Positions 1 to 8,313 of a stretch of 64,000 bases of DNA are shown piece after piece (the first letter of the stretch is position 1; the number at the start of each line of letters is the position of its first letter). The notes under the pieces are model-generated. The model did not search any database. It was not told the origin of the DNA and worked only from the letters and a program-made list of their open reading frames with translations. The position numbers and the translations under genes were made by a program. Source of the stretch: Clostridiales bacterium. GTDB lineage: Bacteria; Bacillota; Clostridia; Oscillospirales; Oscillospiraceae. The stretch covers positions 11,607 through 75,606 of the forward strand of contig SFFE01000005.1 in NCBI GenBank assembly GCA_004556965.1. The letters are read 5' to 3'.

Positions 1-3000
1 GGCGCACCGTCTGGCTCTCAATCGTGCCGCTGTCGTCCACAAACAGGACTGTGTGCGCCTCCACGATGGAGCCATACGTAACAGCCAAATCCGGGAATGA
101 CGTGTTGATTGCGCTGAGCTCATCCTCCGTAATCACGTTGATGTAAGCAGCACCGGTCAGTACAAAGCTGCTGACCGCGCTTCCGTCTGCCGCAATGCCG
201 CTTTTCCCGACCAGGCGCATAACCGCGTCCGCATTTGCGAGCGACCAGTCAACTCCAGTCAAACGGCCGCTTGCAATGGCGGTCGCCTGCTCGATCAGCG
301 TCTGCGTGTCGATTCCAAGGCACTCCTCCACCCAGATGCGTTCCAAGGCGGTGCCGGACATCTCAAATATCTCAATTCCGCTCAGGCGCTTTGCTGTGAG
401 GCTGCGGACTTCCGGGAGCTGCGCAACACGCAGCGGGCAGCCGTCCGCGAAGGTCACGCCGGTAATGCCGCTGTTCGTCGCGTAGAATTCCTCCAGCGAC
501 ACGAGGACGGACAAATCCACCGCCTGCGTGAGATTGGTGAGTCCGCGCAGGTCGATATAGGACAGCATCGTGTTCGCGCCAAAGGTAAGAGCCGTAAGGT
601 TGTTGTTCTGGTAGCCAGACTCTCCAGAACCGATCGGGAGCGTCTGCATGCGCTGCGCTGCTGAAAGATCAATAAACTTGCTGCGCAGCTTGGCCAGCGA
701 TCCGAGCTTTGTGAGGTGCGACGCGGCAAAGATATACGTCTCAAGGTCGTTCATGCTTGCTGCCGGGCACTGCATCGTGTATGTGACGCCACGCTTTGCG
801 CGCATCCGCGCGCGGCCTGCGTTGCCGTACATGACGTTGATGTACAGGTCAGAGTATGGCGTCACGTCAATGTTGCCCTCTTCCGCCGAGGCGGTTGTGA
901 CGCGCATGGAAATGGCGTTGGAACGGTCGGTCGTGTCGAGGTACTTGGAGTCAAAATAGATCTCCTGATACGTCTCAAACTGCTCGCGCTGATCCTCTTT
1001 GGTACCGAGCATCATCGGGAGGTAGCGTGCGGAATTCTTCTGGAGCAGAGGTTCTACATACTTGTTGTACATGTCCTCGATCACGAGCGCTTCCGGGCGC
1101 GCCGCCTGATACGCCTTTGCCTTGGATAGGAACCGGCTTGCGCTCCACGCGCCGGAACCTTTCAGGCTGCGGTACATCTCGGCAAGCTCGTCCGCAAGGA
1201 GGTCGCGCACATTGCACCAGAGCGTAGAGTCCGCCGCGTTAAATACGTCGCTGTCGCCGATTTTGTCCGTGTCCTCCAATCCACACGTAAAGGTCAGGCC
1301 GCCGGAGTTATCGTTGCCCTCCGCCGTGTCGTTGTCGTAGTCGCAGCGGAAGTTCCAGCGGTAGCCATCCGCTTCCGCGTCGTATTCATAAGAAACGAAG
1401 GTATTCTTCGCGCGATTGTCAACCATACAACGTCGTTCCGTAAAGAGGTAGTGGAACAGCAGAGAGTTCACGCTGAAATAGTCTCCTACCTCAGCCTTGA
1501 ACTTTGCCGCGCGGTATTCCGCTGTGTCATTGGCGTACGATACGCCATCATAGATCACAGGCGTGATCACTGCTCCGGTCGCGAGATCGCGCGTCGTGGA
1601 TACGACCCACGCCTGCATTTCACGGAACGCGGCTTTCATCTCGTCCGTTGGGTTCTTAGGAAACCGGAATTCAAAGTTCCCGTCGCCGTCAAACTGTTCC
1701 GCCGAGAGGTCGTCAGACCGGAATCGGCACTGCTCATTGTTGTTGTTCAGGATTTCCACGCAGCACTGCAGCGGGTACTTCTCGTTGTCCTGGCCGAAAA
1801 CAGTGAAGTTCTTCTTGCTGTTGTTCATGTCACCGGCGAAGTACAGCAGTGTGTCCCCGGCTGCAAGCGTCCGCGCGCCGATCTCAATGGCGGCGCCGGA
1901 GGTATTGGTAAAGAACACAGCACACGGGTGCCCCTCAATGGTGTCACGCACACGGGAGTCTTCCTGCTTTCCCGGAAAAACATGTGCATTGAAGGTGTTG
2001 TATTCATCCGTGAGGCACACGTTATTCGCGTTCTCACTGGACGCAACATTTGCCTTGAGATTGAAATAGCTCACCGGGACGCTGTTTTCCGTCATGGCAT
2101 AGCCGGTAATCGGCTCTCCGTTGCCGTTTACCCACGTCGCGTTGGAGAAATCCAGATCGAGGTTGAGCGCCGCAAGGATGTATTCCAGTGAAGACGTGCC
2201 CTGCGCTTTCATCTTCACGTTCGTGGCAATAAAGTGGTGTTCTTCTCCGCCCTGAACGAAGGTCATCTCCACCTTGCAGGTAACCTCGTCGTTTTTGGAC
2301 GTGGTCATGCGTTCCGCCCAGATATGGAATACGCGCAGCGCCGGGCTTGTTGAGGCGAGCTTTGCCAGGCTGATCGAGCCGTCGGTATTGTAGATATCAT
2401 TGCGCTCAAATCGGGAAAGCATCTCGTCAGTGTCCGAACAGTCGGCGATGTAATTATCCAGCACCTCATACCGCGTCAGGTTGTTGGCGTACATCTTGAT
2501 TCGGTACACCCACACGTCGCAGTCATCCGAGCCGATGGAGAGCTTGTCCGGGATTGTCTGCTGCCACGAGTCCTGCGCGTCATACTGGATGCCGCGCGAC
2601 GGGATGGCTTTCAGGCTGATGATCGCGAGCCTATTTTCGCTGGACGGCTCGATGTTGATATCCATCTCGATCTTACGATTTTCACAATACTGCACGTCCA
2701 TCGTAGAGGTGGATGAGGATAGCGTCGCCTGCTGCGCTTGGAGCTTCAGGCCGATGCTGCCCGAGACGCAGCACATCAGCTCCGCGTCATAGTCGCGGAC
2801 GTTCTCCGATTTGAATACAAGCTTGATTTCCTTACCGGTGCTCTTCGCGTCGTTGGCAAACAGGCTCGTATCCAGCGTCGCGCGACAGCCTCGTTTGACC
2901 ACAAAGGCCGTCACGCCCTCGTCGTCGAGCTGGAAGCCGCCGTTTGTCCAGTCAAAATTGTCCGAGAATGTAAGTGGATGGTTAGTGCCGCTGCCATCCT

Positions 3001-4339
3001 TGTACCCGAAATTCGCGCGACCGGACTCGCTGTTGCTGTGGCCGGTCGGGTCGAGATCAAGCACAAGGCCACTCGTAACCGGCGCAATGTTCTGACCGAT
3101 GGACTCTACCGTTACGGCGATGTTGGCGGAAACGGCGCCGAATTTGATCGTCAGCGTTTTCGCTCCGGCCTGAGATGCGCGATACGCCCACGTCTGCACT
3201 TCGCGGCCAATCGTCACGACGTTGGCGTTAACGCCATCCTCCTGCAGCGTGACCATCGCCGTCTCGCTCGTGGGATCATAAACGTAGTACCGCACGCCGT
3301 AGGTTGCAAACTGCTTCATCGCGATTGCGGATTCAAACACAGCAACGATCGGTGCCGTGTTCCCCGACTGCGTCCAAACGCCGACATGCCGGAGGTGTTC
3401 CGTCGTTACAGTTGTCCCGTCAACGACGGTCTCAATCCACGCCTCAACAGTGTGCGCACCATGCGTCTGCGCCGGGATCGTCGCGGTCACCGTTCGGCCG
3501 GTGGTGGACACGGTCGTGGAGTATGCTTCCACGCCGTCCAGCGTGACATGCAGCGTCTTATCTCCCTGCCCCGTCGGGATCATGCGCACCGTCAGCGCGT
3601 CGGAGCCGTGGTATTCAATTTCGCCGAGATTCCACGTCAGCCCGAAGGAGATCACCGTGACTGTCCACGTCATGGTCTTGCTGTTTCCATAGGCGTCCTC
3701 GACCGTCAGCTTCACAGCGTTTTCCGCGCCCGCCGTGAGATAGGACTTGACGTCAAACGTATTCTCTCCCTGTTTGATCGTCCGGGCGGAGACGCGCACG
3801 CCATTTACCTGCCATGATTCAGACAAGTCTCCGGTCGGGGATTTGTCCTCGTCATCAATGCTGGTCGCGGTGTAGACGATGTTGGCAGATTCCGCATTGT
3901 CCATGACAGCAAATGTGCGCGACGGCAGGCCGTTTGTAAGCCGCATCGTGGAGCCAAATTCACTACCGCCAGATCCACCGCTAATCGTCCATCCTCCGCC
4001 AATAGTCTCCTGCTTTTTGCTGTCGTACAAATAAAGCGTTCCGTCTTCCTCGATCAAGTCGAGATTCGACAGGTCGACATCGAAATTTGCAGATGATATG
4101 GCAGCAGACAGCTCACGAATAAATTCTCCGATTGAGGCATATATTTTCTGTTCTCCGCTCGCGTCTACATTGTCTATTCTGGCATCGTACAGCTCAGAAA
4201 AAAATACATCCAGCGGTATCCTGCGCAGGGATTCCACCAGATTCCCATCTGAATCAGTTTCCTGTTGTGTTACCAAGACATGGGCTGACTCTTTCAACAC
4301 CTGTGCGGCTTCTTTTTCTGTGATCTTTTGCAAGCTCAT
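1..4339 (-). CDS. Giant phage tail-tip protein, CotH-like domain plus leucine-rich repeats (3' end cut by window edge)
   Basis: An uninterrupted reading frame runs from an ATG preceded by GAGGTG for 1,446 codons and leaves the window without a stop. Residues ~130-420 read like beta-sandwich/Ig-type modules. Residues ~700-1020 match the CotH-like domain found in large phage proteins: KAQGTSS (711-717), FNLKANV (759-765), VRDTIEG (797-803), FRSDD (873-877), MVDNRAKN (972-979) and YDNDTAEG (1001-1008); the last two correspond to the nucleotide/metal-binding segments of CotH kinases. Residues ~1247-1345 look like BspA-type leucine-rich repeats. It is last in the visible tail operon, 9 bases after the collar-fibre gene, so it is probably a receptor-binding or host-surface-modifying tail protein. 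Whether the kinase is active cannot be told from sequence. The fold assignment is by eye. Confidence 0.8.
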   Translation of the reverse strand, partial: MSLQKITEKEAAQVLKESAHVLVTQQETDSDGNLVESLRRIPLDVFFSELYDARIDNVDASGEQKIYASIGEFIRELSAAISSANFDVDLSNLDLIEEDGTLYLYDSKKQETIGGGWTISGGSGGSEFGSTMRLTNGLPSRTFAVMDNAESANIVYTATSIDDEDKSPTGDLSESWQVNGVRVSARTIKQGENTFDVKSYLTAGAENAVKLTVEDAYGNSKTMTWTVTVISFGLTWNLGEIEYHGSDALTVRMIPTGQGDKTLHVTLDGVEAYSTTVSTTGRTVTATIPAQTHGAHTVEAWIETVVDGTTVTTEHLRHVGVWTQSGNTAPIVAVFESAIAMKQFATYGVRYYVYDPTSETAMVTLQEDGVNANVVTIGREVQTWAYRASQAGAKTLTIKFGAVSANIAVTVESIGQNIAPVTSGLVLDLDPTGHSNSESGRANFGYKDGSGTNHPLTFSDNFDWTNGGFQLDDEGVTAFVVKRGCRATLDTSLFANDAKSTGKEIKLVFKSENVRDYDAELMCCVSGSIGLKLQAQQATLSSSTSTMDVQYCENRKIEMDINIEPSSENRLAIISLKAIPSRGIQYDAQDSWQQTIPDKLSIGSDDCDVWVYRIKMYANNLTRYEVLDNYIADCSDTDEMLSRFERNDIYNTDGSISLAKLASTSPALRVFHIWAERMTTSKNDEVTCKVEMTFVQGGEEHHFIATNVKMKAQGTSSLEYILAALNLDLDFSNATWVNGNGEPITGYAMTENSVPVSYFNLKANVASSENANNVCLTDEYNTFNAHVFPGKQEDSRVRDTIEGHPCAVFFTNTSGAAIEIGARTLAAGDTLLYFAGDMNNSKKNFTVFGQDNEKYPLQCCVEILNNNNEQCRFRSDDLSAEQFDGDGNFEFRFPKNPTDEMKAAFREMQAWVVSTTRDLATGAVITPVIYDGVSYANDTAEYRAAKFKAEVGDYFSVNSLLFHYLFTERRCMVDNRAKNTFVSYEYDAEADGYRWNFRCDYDNDTAEGNDNSGGLTFTCGLEDTDKIGDSDVFNAADSTLWCNVRDLLADELAEMYRSLKGSGAWSASRFLSKAKAYQAARPEALVIEDMYNKYVEPLLQKNSARYLPMMLGTKEDQREQFETYQEIYFDSKYLDTTDRSNAISMRVTTASAEEGNIDVTPYSDLYINVMYGNAGRARMRAKRGVTYTMQCPAASMNDLETYIFAASHLTKLGSLAKLRSKFIDLSAAQRMQTLPIGSGESGYQNNNLTALTFGANTMLSYIDLRGLTNLTQAVDLSVLVSLEEFYATNSGITGVTFADGCPLRVAQLPEVRSLTAKRLSGIEIFEMSGTALERIWVEECLGIDTQTLIEQATAIASGRLTGVDWSLANADAVMRLVGKSGIAADGSAVSSFVLTGAAYINVITEDELSAINTSFPDLAVTYGSIVEAHTVLFVDDSGTIESQTVR

Positions 4340-4348
4340 GTTTCCACC

Positions 4349-5578
4349 TCACATAATAGCTACATAGTCGTAAACGCTGCCTAATCCATCCAGCTGGTTT
4401 GCCGGATGAGATTCTTGCGAGTTGTAGTACCAGCTCACGGTTGCTGATTTCCCAGATGTCGATACGCTAACCGTGAGGCTTGTGGTTCCCGTATCCGTCA
4501 ACACAACGAATCCGCTGCTAAAGCTTTCACTTATAAACAGCAGGCCGTATCGGATCATACCGCGTTGTTTGATAAAAATGAGCTTTGGGCATCCGTCTGA
4601 AAAAGTCAGACTGTTTGGGCTTGAGCTTCCAGTCCTGCCCTGCCCGGTGTATTTCCCGGCAATAGCCGATTGCGCCCAATATGGAGCCCCGGATGTGTCC
4701 TGATACAGAGCAGACCTCGCCGCAGATGGAAACTGTAGTTGCGAAAACGCTGACGCTGACGATGGGTATGGCAGCCGATTCGCTGTCCACGAGCCTTTAC
4801 CTGTACCACCACGGGGTACGCCAAGGATGCCCTTCGTGATTTCCGTTGCAGAATGTTCATGGACTTCATCAGCCGCCCCGATTTGATTAGCCTTAACTTC
4901 GTGAGGATTATTTTTGTTGGTGATATGAGTAATCAAATCTGTAACTGCTTTTGCAATTTTCCCAAATGCAACAGACAGTTTTTCCCCGGACGTCAAGCCT
5001 ACCAATGCAGTTGCTTCGGTATATGTAGGCTTTTGATCGTTTGTAGTCACATTTGGAACATTACCAAGCCCGACTTGCTGGCTCGTTACCTTGTGAGGAT
5101 TTTCGGTGTTATCGACATGCGACTTAAGTTCTGCTGCACTGGCATATACAAGGGATTCGCTGATAATTGCGGAGATATTTGTGGATTCCCCCACGAATAC
5201 CAGAAAATCCATCTGTGTTTCCAATATGGAATCCCCGCTGGCGGCGATATAGTCCGCCGTGGCCTCCGGCTGGGTACCATAGGCGTAGAGTATCTCCGCG
5301 GAGGAATCGTCCTGGTTTTGTACAAAGATGCCAGTCTCCGTGTGTCTGAATCCGGCCTCAACCTCAGCGTTGTTAAACTTGGTTTGCAGGGTGGCATTTG
5401 TTTCGCTCACATCAATGGCCTGAATGGGCAGATCAAGCAGAGGATTGCTAAGCGCATCCGCCGTGGCCGGCGCCTGCGCCTCACCGTTCCCGATCTGAGC
5501 CTTAGTAAAAACGATATTGTCCCCTGCCAAAGCGCGGAGCAGCACATTCAGCCCCGCGTTTGTAAGATTTAGTGTCAT
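4349..5578 (-). CDS. Phage tail-collar fibre protein
   Basis: A 409-residue fibre protein. The N-terminus (MTLNLTNAG, then an IGNGEAQ-like segment) is typical of the phage tail-collar fibre family that attaches a fibre to the baseplate. The middle has two copies of a fibre repeat beginning HxxNxxNPHxV (HVDNTENPHKVTS and HITNKNNPHEVKA), and then a VPRGGTG motif that often precedes the distal domain. The start at 5578 was chosen because GGAGGG lies six bases upstream; a longer in-frame start would overlap the previous gene without a ribosome site. It follows gpI directly, the usual place for fibres in P2-like tails. Confidence 0.85.
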   Translation of the reverse strand: MTLNLTNAGLNVLLRALAGDNIVFTKAQIGNGEAQAPATADALSNPLLDLPIQAIDVSETNATLQTKFNNAEVEAGFRHTETGIFVQNQDDSSAEILYAYGTQPEATADYIAASGDSILETQMDFLVFVGESTNISAIISESLVYASAAELKSHVDNTENPHKVTSQQVGLGNVPNVTTNDQKPTYTEATALVGLTSGEKLSVAFGKIAKAVTDLITHITNKNNPHEVKANQIGAADEVHEHSATEITKGILGVPRGGTGKGSWTANRLPYPSSASAFSQLQFPSAARSALYQDTSGAPYWAQSAIAGKYTGQGRTGSSSPNSLTFSDGCPKLIFIKQRGMIRYGLLFISESFSSGFVVLTDTGTTSLTVSVSTSGKSATVSWYYNSQESHPANQLDGLGSVYDYVAIM

Positions 5579-5592
5579 AGGTTCCCTCCATA

Positions 5593-6243
5593 TCAAATGA
5601 TCAGGACATTGCCATTTTCATCTGCAAGGACGTTTCCGTCTTCATCTGCTAGCATTGCATAGCCGTTAATCTCAACCGGTTCCGTCTTAACGATACCTTT
5701 TTTCCCTACTCGCATAGTTGTTCCAAAAATCAGATTTTGCGTGTGGGTTAGGATGGAAATGATGTGCTCCAGTACAGAACTGCGGCGCTGGACAACCTCC
5801 AGAACAGCCATAAAAGCGTCATAGTTGGTGATGATCGCGGTATTGTTCTCGGATGCCACCCGGAAATGGTGTGGCTGCCCGCCGTATTCGAACCATTCCT
5901 CCACCTTGCCGCTGCCGAGGTAGTCTGACACTGCAGTTTCTATAGCCGACTTGGTACCAAGATGCTTGTGGACATACCAGCTCATATTCAGGGCATAGCG
6001 CTTTTCCTCCAGCGTGGCGTCAGGACGCCACCAGTCAACCTTGAAATCCGCCGCCAGAGCGTCCAGCATAGTTTCGTCCAGTTCGTCGATGCGGGTATAA
6101 ATCTGGGCCATCCGGGTTTCACCGGTCAGCTTTTCCAGCTCATCTGCAATGGCGGTAGCCATGGCCTGCATATTGGGGTCATTTTGCAACACTGTGGGCA
6201 GTGCCCGAAGAAAATTAGACACTGTCAGTCCATTTTTACTCAT
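5593..6243 (-). CDS. Baseplate protein I (P2 gpI-like)
   Basis: A 216-residue protein of the P2 tail protein I family, a baseplate wedge part. Visible support is the N-terminal SNFLRALPTVL, the DELDETMLDALAADF segment and the following WW-aromatic region with KHLGTKSAIETAV. The start at 6243 is eight bases after GGGGG and overlaps the end of the baseplate J gene (ATGAGTAA), suggesting translational coupling. The C-terminus has a short duplicated acidic motif (LADEDGN, LADENGN). Confidence 0.8.
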   Translation of the reverse strand: MSKNGLTVSNFLRALPTVLQNDPNMQAMATAIADELEKLTGETRMAQIYTRIDELDETMLDALAADFKVDWWRPDATLEEKRYALNMSWYVHKHLGTKSAIETAVSDYLGSGKVEEWFEYGGQPHHFRVASENNTAIITNYDAFMAVLEVVQRRSSVLEHIISILTHTQNLIFGTTMRVGKKGIVKTEPVEINGYAMLADEDGNVLADENGNVLII

Positions 6244-7384
6244 CCTCATAACCCCCACTGGTGATGGTCCGGACACGCAGCGCAGCTACCTCCGGCGCCA
6301 CATGGTCGCTGCCGTCCCGCAGCTGGAGAAACGTTGGAGCCGTGACCTCCACCCGCTTGATGCCAGTAGCCATCAGCAGAGACACCAGCTTGGAGGGGTT
6401 GATGTCCCGGCCAAGCTTGGCGCACTGCCAGGCAACATAGGCATCTACCGCTGCCTCCACCTGGGCCTGGATATCCGACGCTGCCGTTGTGGTGTCACTG
6501 GATATGTAGTAGGTTAGGGCTATGTCGTATTGCACCATCACCGGGTCCTCCACAGATACCAGATCTGTCAGCGGACGCACCTTATCGTCATTGCAGGCCG
6601 TTAGGATCAAGGCCTTGATGGTATCAGTCGCAATGGTGCCGTCATTCATCAGCGCATAGAGTTCCACGCATCCTGCCTGTAGCTCTCCGTCTCTGATCGG
6701 GCAGATTGCTTTCACATCCGCAATTTCCGTGGATACAGATTTGGCCCAGTAGATATATGCTCCCATAGGGCCTGCCGTGGAATATGCGTCCTCGGACGCC
6801 TTCAGCAGCTCGAAGAATTCCTCATCCGTAGCCGCATTGGTACCGCCGTCCGTGGCTGTGGTGTTGACGCATGTCACGAAATATGGAAATACGTCTATCA
6901 CGGTGTTAAGCTGTCCAGCCATATAGCCGTTTCCAACGGTTCCAGTCTTCTGGCATCGCGCCTGTACGTCCACGGATACATCTCCGGCTGGGATATAGGC
7001 ATCCGACGCCGTATCCCAAATAAGCGTATTGGCGGCGTCAGTGATTCTGGTCCCTGCTGGGATCAGAATAGCGCTCAGCTGTGGCTCTGAGATGGAAAAA
7101 CGCACGGTGCATGACGCCGCTTTTGCCGCCGGCCGATTCTTGGTATAAAACAGCTCCGCCAGGGCATCCAGGTTTCCACCAACAGCCCGGCTGGGGATAT
7201 TCTGGTTGGCAGCATAGTTAATATTCACCCGAGTCTGCACAATGATATCCGCTACCCAGGCAATGAACAGGCGCTCTGGGCTGGCAGGTTGTACGGTAAT
7301 ACCGGTCAGGGTCTCATAAGCCGCAATGAGTGTGTTTACCAGTGCCGTTGTGTCTGTGCTGATAAATTCATAATCGCTACGCAT
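6236..7384 (-). CDS. Baseplate J-like protein
   Basis: A 382-residue member of the baseplate J / Mu gp47 family, which joins wedge subunits around the hub in contractile tails. Family features are the N-terminal segment leading to a small-residue-rich region (AVGGNLDALAELF), a central ADAANTLIW-type beta-rich block and the DEEFFELLKASEDAYSTAGP segment before a C-terminal VEVTAPTF region. It overlaps the gpW gene by eight bases and gpI by eight, so W, J and I are one translation block, in the same order as P2. Confidence 0.9.
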   Translation of the reverse strand: MRSDYEFISTDTTALVNTLIAAYETLTGITVQPASPERLFIAWVADIIVQTRVNINYAANQNIPSRAVGGNLDALAELFYTKNRPAAKAASCTVRFSISEPQLSAILIPAGTRITDAANTLIWDTASDAYIPAGDVSVDVQARCQKTGTVGNGYMAGQLNTVIDVFPYFVTCVNTTATDGGTNAATDEEFFELLKASEDAYSTAGPMGAYIYWAKSVSTEIADVKAICPIRDGELQAGCVELYALMNDGTIATDTIKALILTACNDDKVRPLTDLVSVEDPVMVQYDIALTYYISSDTTTAASDIQAQVEAAVDAYVAWQCAKLGRDINPSKLVSLLMATGIKRVEVTAPTFLQLRDGSDHVAPEVAALRVRTITSGGYEDE

Positions 7385-7691
7385 CTTCGATACTCACCTC
7401 CACAGTAGGAATAAGCAGGCCCGGTGCATCCGACCGTTCTTCAAATGTTACTCCGACAACGGCAGCTCTGGGCTCATAGGTTTCTATGGCCTCCTTGATT
7501 TCTGCGTAGGCCAGTGTCTTGGCTACTGGCACAGGCCGGTCCAGAAACCCCATATGGATGCCGAAATCCCGATACAATGGGCAGTCCCCTCGTCGGGTTG
7601 CAAGAATAATGGCGACGTTTTGCAGGACAGAGGCGACAGTATCCGTCTCGTTCAGGGTGAGCGTCGCTCCCGCTGTCACGGTGTATGTCAT
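7377..7691 (-). CDS. Baseplate W protein (GPW/gp25 family)
   Basis: A 104-residue homologue of phage W/gp25, the lysozyme-like fold that forms the baseplate wedge near the sheath. The segment NVAIILATRRGDCPLYRDFG is the family core, including the R-G-x-x-P-L-x-x-x-F-G pattern. The start at 7691 is chosen because GAGGTG lies six bases before it; an upstream GTG would bury that site. It overlaps the J gene by eight bases. Confidence 0.85.
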   Translation of the reverse strand: MTYTVTAGATLTLNETDTVASVLQNVAIILATRRGDCPLYRDFGIHMGFLDRPVPVAKTLAYAEIKEAIETYEPRAAVVGVTFEERSDAPGLLIPTVEVSIEDA

Positions 7692-7696
7692 AGGAT

Positions 7697-8095
7697 TCAC
7701 CTCTTGATATATTCCAGTAGGCTGATAGAAACCGTGGCCGACAGCAGGTCTCCAAAACCGTCAAAAGTCTGCATTTTGATCTTATGGCTTTTGATAACCC
7801 AGCGGTATTTGCCATATGCTTTGGAACCGATAATCAGTGGCAGTGTCTGCCCTTTTCGTTCGTAGTCCCATATCTTCGCCAAATCCGACATAGGATTCAC
7901 GCCAAGAAACGCAGACAGCACAATGTCAAAGGTAATTTCGTCTGGATCAAGACCTGTGAATTCGGTAAGAGCGTCGATCGTATGCCGGGAATGGGTGGCG
8001 TAGTTCGCACTGCCTGACCACGTTACATTGCTGATCGTCCGAACCATATCCGACGATACCTTGAAAACAATATCGCCCAAGCATCCGATTTGCAT
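7697..8095 (-). CDS. Tail protein U (P2 gpU-like)
   Basis: A 132-residue protein resembling P2 gpU: an early LGDIVFKV, a central block with PDEITFDIVLSAFLG, and a late QTLPLIIGSKAYGKY followed by a beta-rich C-terminus with S-x-S-L-L-E. GpU family proteins are needed to finish contractile tails. The start overlaps the stop of the gpV-like gene (TGATG). Assignment to gpU is by pattern and could be confirmed with a profile search. Confidence 0.7.
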   Translation of the reverse strand: MQIGCLGDIVFKVSSDMVRTISNVTWSGSANYATHSRHTIDALTEFTGLDPDEITFDIVLSAFLGVNPMSDLAKIWDYERKGQTLPLIIGSKAYGKYRWVIKSHKIKMQTFDGFGDLLSATVSISLLEYIKR

Positions 8096-8313
8096 CACAG
8101 TACCCCCAAAACAAAGCCGTCCCCCTGCCAAACCGGCAGGTATAAAACAACTGCAGAATCATTGATATTTGGCATCCATGTGTCCTGCTGGCCATGACGC
8201 AGGACATTCAGCCACCCAGAGGAAAAGCCCATGTCCTGAAACAGAACACGGGCTCTCCTGTTTACCGCGTCTACGGCTGTTACGATCCCAACGCGGACAA
8301 AGTTATCAGGCAT
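8095..8313 (-). CDS. Baseplate assembly protein V-like (spike/hub-associated)
   Basis: A 72-residue protein beginning MPDNFVRVGIVTAVD and continuing with RRARVLFQDMG and SGWLNVL, the OB-like N-terminal pattern of phage baseplate assembly protein V / gp45. It is much shorter than P2 gpV (about 210 residues), so it appears to keep the OB-fold hub-binding part but to lack the spike shaft; the tip may be made by another protein. Start and stop overlap the neighbours as TGATG on both sides. Confidence 0.7.
   Translation of the reverse strand: MPDNFVRVGIVTAVDAVNRRARVLFQDMGFSSGWLNVLRHGQQDTWMPNINDSAVVLYLPVWQGDGFVLGVL

Noticed and set aside
1451..3817. Plus-strand reading frames of up to 359 codons
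   Set aside because: They lie opposite the giant tail protein frame, which has a ribosome site and recognisable domains; they are antisense shadows.
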